A DNA stretch of 64,000 nucleotides, taken from the NCBI GenBank assembly GCA_018873245.2, contig JAEMBT020000009.1, forward strand, positions 1,674,001 to 1,738,000. Direction: 5' to 3'. The translations under genes and the position numbers were made by a program. The notes below the pieces were generated by a model, which searched no databases, had not been told where the DNA came from, and saw only the letters and a list, made by a program, of their open reading frames with translations. The DNA is from Archegozetes longisetosus (taxonomy: Eukaryota; Arthropoda; Arachnida; Sarcoptiformes; Trhypochthoniidae). Positions 58,544 to 64,000 of the stretch are shown here, piece by piece. Numbering within the stretch: position 1 is the stretch's first letter; each line of letters starts with the position of its first letter.

Positions 58544-58908
58544 ACAGCCTTTTACAAAACTATCTAGTACTCTTTGAGAGATAATAAAAAATCATTTGAT
58601 GGTCCGATTTTGATGCGGTTTGTTTTAAAACAAAGAAAATCTCTTCAGAAATTTATTCATTTATAGAAAAGTTAAATTGAATAACTAGATTTTATTAATT
58701 AATAAATTAATAGAATTTTGACATTTTAAATCATGAACTTTAACATATTTTAAAAATAAAATATTTCCCTTTGTAATTTTTGCATTTGTTTAATTATACA
58801 TAAATTTCTGGGAGTTTTTTTAATTTAAAACAAATCGCATCAATATCGAATGATCCAGTCAAATCCTCTAAGCGTTCAAACAGTCCTAGATAGTTTTGTA
58901 AAAGGCTG
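58544..58908. mobile_element. Tc1/mariner-type MITE with long TIRs
   Basis: The ends are CAGCCTTTTACAAAACTATC and GATAGTTTTGTAAAAGGCTG with TA on each side. The arms stay similar for about 120 bp (GATGCGGTTTGTTTTAAA on the left pairs with TTTAAAACAAATCGCATC on the right). It is 365 bp, non-coding and inserted in a Tc1-type fossil. Confidence 0.9.
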
Positions 58909-59129
58909 TATATATATACAGTATATTCAACATCTACCCAACTTTTAGAGTTGTTTGATACCCATTTTTACGATAAAAAGCACTTTTTGGTCATAACATA
59001 GAAGGGTCATAACTCTTGACCCAGCCACTTAGGTAAAAAAAGTGGTATATTTGGACTCTACTTTCCAGTCCCGTCACAACGGTACCCTTATTTATTGTGA
59101 ACCAAGTTGGGCCGACTGGGCATCATCCT

Positions 59130-59440
59130 TTATTTGCAATCGAGCTAATTTTTCGTATATCTTACTCTCAAAATTTATTAGAGTTCGATCTTAAACCTCT
59201 TAAACTTAGAAGAGATTTCAAAATATTAAAATATGTGTTCAAATCGTTGTGCAATTTTAGTGATGTTCCACTTCCTTGGAAAAATAAATTTCTAATGAAG
59301 TACTCGCGAAACGGCATTCTTTTAGAACCAATTCATATCCGAGTAAGACTATGTGATCAAAACTTTTATATTGATACTATTAATCTGTTTAATTCTTTGC
59401 CAATTTTAATAAGAAATGACGTTTTCGGGTTAATAATGAT
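59130..59440 (+). pseudogene. Non-LTR retrotransposon fragment (3' end of ORF2)
   Basis: It matches the C-terminal tail of the minus-strand element at 7020-11640: LKPLKLRRDFKILKYVFKSL, RNGILLEPIHIRVRLC and DQNFYIDTINLFNSLP. This copy lacks the foldback insertion and so shows the pre-insertion sequence of that site. The rest of the element is absent. Confidence 0.82.
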
Positions 59441-59444
59441 CTAA

Positions 59445-60259
59445 ATGGCTATTACTGCTCTACGGAAGACTTGGTTCATTAAATGAGGTCAATTTTCGAG
59501 AAACAAAGCAGAACTAATGGGCTATCAGATATGAGGGTAGCTGAATAACAAATTTTTATCAGGGAATCTCTGATGAAGCGCCAAAATTAAAGCATTATTG
59601 AAATGTGAATTAATAAGATTTTACAATACGTCAAAAGTAAATCACGCCCGTAGCAGTTAAATATCACTATGTTAACGTTTACCACTCAAACTTTTCAATG
59701 TAACTTTTAACGTAGAATATGAATATGCAATTGATCTTACTGTAACGATCAGTATTTGCTTTAGACTACAGGATGACCATTTTTTCCGACCCTGTATATA
59801 TTATAGATAGGACAGCAAAAATATTTATTGTACCTTTGACATCTGACGTGAGTCTGAATAAGTCTTGTGATCGTTTTTTTGATTTATTGACTTTATTATG
59901 TAGACGCACTTTACCGAATCTTTCAAGAACTAGCAACCATTTAGGAATTGTTGCAAATGAACCAATACTTGATAGAATAGAAGACATGAATCATAGTGTG
60001 CTAAAAATCGAAAAATCAAAAACAATTTCTGGCTTTATTCTTTGCTAGATTCTGATAACAGATCACAAGCTAAAGCAAATGAAGTTATAAACAAATGACT
60101 CAACTTTAATAACATAAACTTGTGATTGTAAAGTCGAGATGACTTACGATTTTAAAAATATTGAGGCAAAACTTACGCAAAACGAAAAATAAAATGAAAG
60201 ACTACTTTAAGATTAAAGATTAAAATAAGAATCTTCGAGTTTCTTGTTAGATTTCGTCT
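59445..60259. other. Intergenic, 3' of Dcp2
   Basis: Overlapping 70-90 codon frames on both strands at 59766-60048 have no recognised domain. TACAGGATGACCATTTTTTC at 59768 resembles a transposon terminus. No gene is called. Confidence 0.4.
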
Positions 60260-62344
60260 TCATTTTTCTTTATAAATCTCTTTCCAAATTTGATCCCAAT
60301 CGAACTTAATATTATCCCAACTTTGAACCCAGAATTTTTCGTCATTATTAATCTGCTTAGACTTTCGTCTACCGCTTTGCCTCTCGTTTTGTCGCTCTTT
60401 TGCGATCCATTTTCGAAGAGGTCTAACAAACGGACAAACTGTGAAGAACTGATTGGCATAATTGGAACTATGGATGAGATCATGAGTTGTCAGCGGCAGT
60501 TCATTGACGTTAAACCATTGAATATCTTTGATCTCGTTTCTGGCCAACGGTTTGAATGAGTAATTTTGTCGACATCACGAACGATGTATAGCCTGACAGA
60601 TGTTTCACATATTTGTCTCTCTATGTAACAATCGGATTTAATTCTATTCTCGCAGTCATAGCCAGTTTCCTCTTTGACCTTAAAATAAAGTTTTATTAAA
60701 AACGAAAAGTCAAATAGTTTTCAAACTATGAAAAAAACCTAAATTAGTTTAAAGAATAGCAAACCAAAACGTAGTGAATGGAAAAACATTAGAAATTAGA
60801 GGAAAACGAAATCAATTGATCAAATTAGACTTTTATCTAACCATAAAATGAAATCTAATTAACCCTAAAATGAAACAAAAACTTTGCCAAAATTTTCAAT
60901 AGTTAACACATAACTCAAAACTTAAAGTATAAAGCAGTAAAACAAACGTCAAGTCAAAGCTAAAAGACTGATTATAGAATAAAACAAAGATTGAATTACT
61001 TCACGAGCAGCACAATTAACAAAAGCCTCATTTTCATTGATCTTCCCTTTAGGGAAACCCCAACTCCTGCCACCGAATCCCTGAACCAATAAGACGTTAT
61101 TAAGTGTCTGATCCAATAGAATAGCACCACAAGTCGGAACCGCTAACTTATATTCTCTCCACTTGACTATTATATCATCCAATTGCGGAATATATTGATT
61201 AAGAAATGGGATATGATTGAAGAGAATACAAGAGAATTTCTTATATTTGTATCTTGGTAGTGACTGTTGTGTCTCGCACATAAAGTCTAAGTAATACCAG
61301 TGCGCCAGTTCTAACTGTATTCAATATAATAATTTATTACTAATATTAATTCATTTTTAGCTATATTTGTATTTATGTGTTGTCATCAAACACTTTCAGA
61401 GCTTAACAAAGTCCAATAATTGATGAAAATTTAGAACTTCATGTACTCGAACTGAAGACAAGCATTTAGGCCGGCAACCAAACAGCGAGGCAAACCAAAC
61501 GGCATCGATGTAAACAAGAAAAACTTTATCAAATGTAACACGTTTATAATTTCAATAACAAATATTGAACGTCTTTCAATGCAAGACTATATGGGCAAAA
61601 ATAAGCTATTATGTTTATGACATCTAAACATAGATCTTTTATTCATTTGTTTACATCGATGGCTTATTTTGTGACTGACCTAAAGGCTTCTTTTCCGTTA
61701 TTTTTTCAACACTTATATGACATCCACTAAAGCGAATTTGAGCATTTATTTTAGAAAAATACAATCAAATTAGAAGTAGAAATAAGTAGAAATATTTATT
61801 AAAAAGTGAAAATAACTTAAATTTGAGTAAAAAGTCTGACAAGTGTGTAACTTTTCATTACTTTAGACTTCATTTAAAAGCTAACCACATATGTAAATCA
61901 TTTAAAATTAAACTAATATTAAAGGCTTTTATGTCAACTATAGTTATTGTGGAAGATGAAGCTCACATTTAAATCTAGTTTTTAACTGGGATTTAAATTG
62001 TGTTAACGATGACTATTGTTTAACCAAAGGGTTGTGACACACCTCAAACAGCTTCAAGTATTAATAGTAAACAATAGTTAAACACTAAAGCTTATTATGA
62101 TTAACGAAATTACGCTCAACACATTTGAACACTAATTAAAGTTAATTCAAACCTGAAAGCAAATACGAATCAAATCATTTCTTTCTTCCTTCGGTATATT
62201 TATAACAAAGCGCGACGATAAGTCGTCTAAAATATTGTCCGGAATTTTGGCGTTTTGGTTATTATTAACATTATTGTGGTTATTACCAACAACATTTAAC
62301 GCATTATTATTACTAACGTTATTGTTATGTCGATTTGAAGGCAT
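60260..62344 (-). CDS. Dcp2: mRNA-decapping enzyme Dcp2 (frameshift in exon 3)
   Basis: A Nudix hydrolase that removes the m7G cap in cytoplasmic mRNA decay. Exons are 62153-62344, 61000-61314 and 60260-60678. The protein begins with an Asn-rich leader, then the Dcp2 box A region [24 protein letters not shown] joined to [11 protein letters not shown], and [10 protein letters not shown]. The Nudix box [20 protein letters not shown] runs on into VKEETGYD across intron 2. Box B features follow ([35 protein letters not shown]). Exon 3 is one base short of an in-frame length: one A appears missing from the AAAA run at about 60565-60568 (VDK then [10 protein letters not shown]). The predicted protein is about 308 residues, without the long C-terminal extension of other Dcp2 proteins. 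Confidence 0.9.
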
Positions 62345-64000
62345 TTTTCTTTAATTAATTTAATTATTTTTTGATTTAATCTCATTTAAAAATTTATGTT
62401 TTTGTTTACTGTTCACAAAAATAGATATTGAACTCGGGACTGTTTCTTAATAACTCTTGTTATATTTCTATTTATAAACTTGTTTCTATTAAGCGATTGC
62501 TGTAAAGTTCATTTTGATTTAGTTTTCAATTCATCTAATAGTTGATAATTTTATAAACTTAGTTAAATTTACTGAAAAAAATATTGTGTTAGAACAAGAC
62601 AATAGATACTAACAGTTACGATTTTCTCTAATTATTTAAATTTTTCGAAGTTTAAAAGTTTTTATTCAAACTTTTTTGCAAGCTTTTTTATTGTTTAATT
62701 ATTCATTAGTCTTTAATTGAATTTGTTGATGAAGTTCATTAAGCAACTTGATCGACTTGAGTTCAAAAGAAACCTCTCTTTCAATTCGAAATCATATCTT
62801 GTTTAAGAGTTACTCTCTGTCTTATTTATCATCTAATGAACTAATGGAAGTCAAATAATTTGACGTTTCATTCATTTAATAAGCATCGAGTTTCTATAAA
62901 GTCATTTTTCTCTTGATCATTTAAATCTGTATCGAAATAAAATTTTATCTAAATTTTTCAAAAGTCTCACTTAAATTTCTATAAACATTCTTAATTATTT
63001 TAGTAAAGAGAAAAATTTCAAATATAACAAATTTTGCATAAAAGACTAACAATAAATAAATTATCGACAAGAAACTTTGTGAAACTTATTTTTGCAAGCA
63101 TTAATTTCCTAGACGATGATGATCACAATCCATGGTCTCATCCGCAAAGAATTTCATTAAATAGTTTATGTTTCCTAATTGATTCATCAAAGTTTTAATT
63201 TTTAATCAAAGCTTCAGTTTAGTATAAACTTTTAGATAAAACCGTCGCTATATATAGAAAACTAAGTTATTCAGGACTGTTTCAGAATGATCGCGTGGAA
63301 AGGGACTATGATCAAAGACAATCAAAAACTTGATAGAACATGTCCTATGAATAGAGAATACTAATATGACTGTAGAAATTGATGCATGCGAATAATAGCC
63401 TTATAAGAACATGAATAAAAGCTATACGATCATTATTTGTGAAAAAGAAGCTATCGTTAATCACAGACTGAAGAGCGATTTGGGCAATAGAAATATTTTC
63501 ACAACATGCCAAACGTGTCGGCATTAATCAATTTGTTATAAATTCAGTTTCGATTGAAGATTATCCGCGTTTCTCATATCGTGGATTATCTATAAATATA
63601 AACACTTTAGACCATTATATTCGGGTTGAAATTCTCTACCAGAACTTAGGAGCTTAAAATAGTAGTTTCAACTAAATGTGTCTCACTAGCGTATTGTCAA
63701 TGATTGCTATTTCCCTATCAGTCAGATTTACCTATACTTAAACTTAAACAGAGCACTTTGATCATAAAACTGATTTCTACATAAGCTGATATCAAGGACA
63801 TTGTTGAGTATACGAGTGAGCTTCACATTATGTAAATCAGTTGAGGGGGACTTGGAGTTAATCTCAATATGAGACATGCATTTTATAAATATGATTGCGC
63901 TTCATAATAACTGTTTGGAATTGACTTAGTACTAAATATTGTTCAATCAGAAAATTTTGAAATCGATTGTTTACATAAATTATTTGAAAGATTCAGAGCT
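62345..64000. other. Upstream of Dcp2, nothing recognised
   Basis: AT-rich sequence without a supportable exon. It must hold the Dcp2 promoter in its first few hundred bases. Confidence 0.5.

Noticed and set aside
59766..60048. Overlapping ORFs on both strands, possible extra Dcp2 exon
   Set aside because: No Dcp2-like motif; Dcp2 already ends after its box B region with a stop at 60260, and a transposon-like terminus lies at 59768.
1..64000. CRISPR arrays, rRNA genes, bacterial operons or phage
   Set aside because: No regularly spaced repeats, rRNA motifs or polycistronic layout were seen; spliced genes and TATA boxes show a eukaryotic chromosome.

Overview
The window reads as AT-rich nuclear DNA of an arthropod, most probably an acariform mite. 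Gene families match what mites carry: a Neverland-type sterol 7-desaturase, Der f 15/18-like GH18 chitinases, small juvenile-hormone-methyltransferase-like enzymes, arthropod-type DEG/ENaC channels, secreted LRR proteins opening with a Cys-rich ECPxPE motif, a lysosomal-type GH35 and Dcp2. Introns are mostly 50-150 bp with GT-AG ends. The species cannot be named from sequence alone.

Layout. 1-0.85 kb: 3' end of nvd (+). 2.5-11.6 kb: transposon-rich stretch with a long hairpin element, a dead pectate lyase copy split by a hAT-type MITE, and a minus-strand non-LTR retrotransposon interrupted by a 2.1-kb foldback element that itself carries a second copy of the MITE. 11.96-13.03 kb: an intact, intron-containing, secreted PL1 pectate lyase. 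13.5-14.6 kb: a Tc1-type transposase with an open frame. 15.4-18.2 kb: two tandem secreted LRR genes. 19.7-20.3 kb: a small secreted two-cysteine protein. 21.7-23.0 kb: chitinase 1. 26.6-30.7 kb: three tandem membrane-anchored GH16-like genes. 31.2-33.2 kb: a JHAMT-like gene and a broken copy. 36.7-39.2 kb: a DEG/ENaC gene and a truncated paralogue. 40.0-42.4 kb: FLYWCH/MULE fossil and a TIR element. 43.5-45.8 kb: GH35 beta-galactosidase (-). 46.7-48.0 kb: chitinase 2 (+). 48.5-60.2 kb: gene-poor, with weak ORFs, MITEs and transposon fossils. 60.3-62.3 kb: Dcp2 (-).

The carbohydrate-active genes (PL1, two GH18, GH35, three GH16-like) sit within about 36 kb and nearly all carry signal peptides, which suggests digestion or recognition of plant, fungal or arthropod polysaccharide. 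The most unusual item is the GH16-like trio. The GH16 fold is recognisable, the catalytic E-x-D-x-x-E strand has lost its acids in every copy, each protein ends in a transmembrane helix, and the first has a cytoplasmic tail with two YxxI motifs at ITAM-like spacing. They look like membrane glucan-recognition proteins rather than enzymes; this is inference.

Four otherwise well-conserved genes, including the normally essential Dcp2, have single-base frameshifts, each lying in an A or T run. I read these mainly as assembly or read errors rather than mass pseudogenisation.
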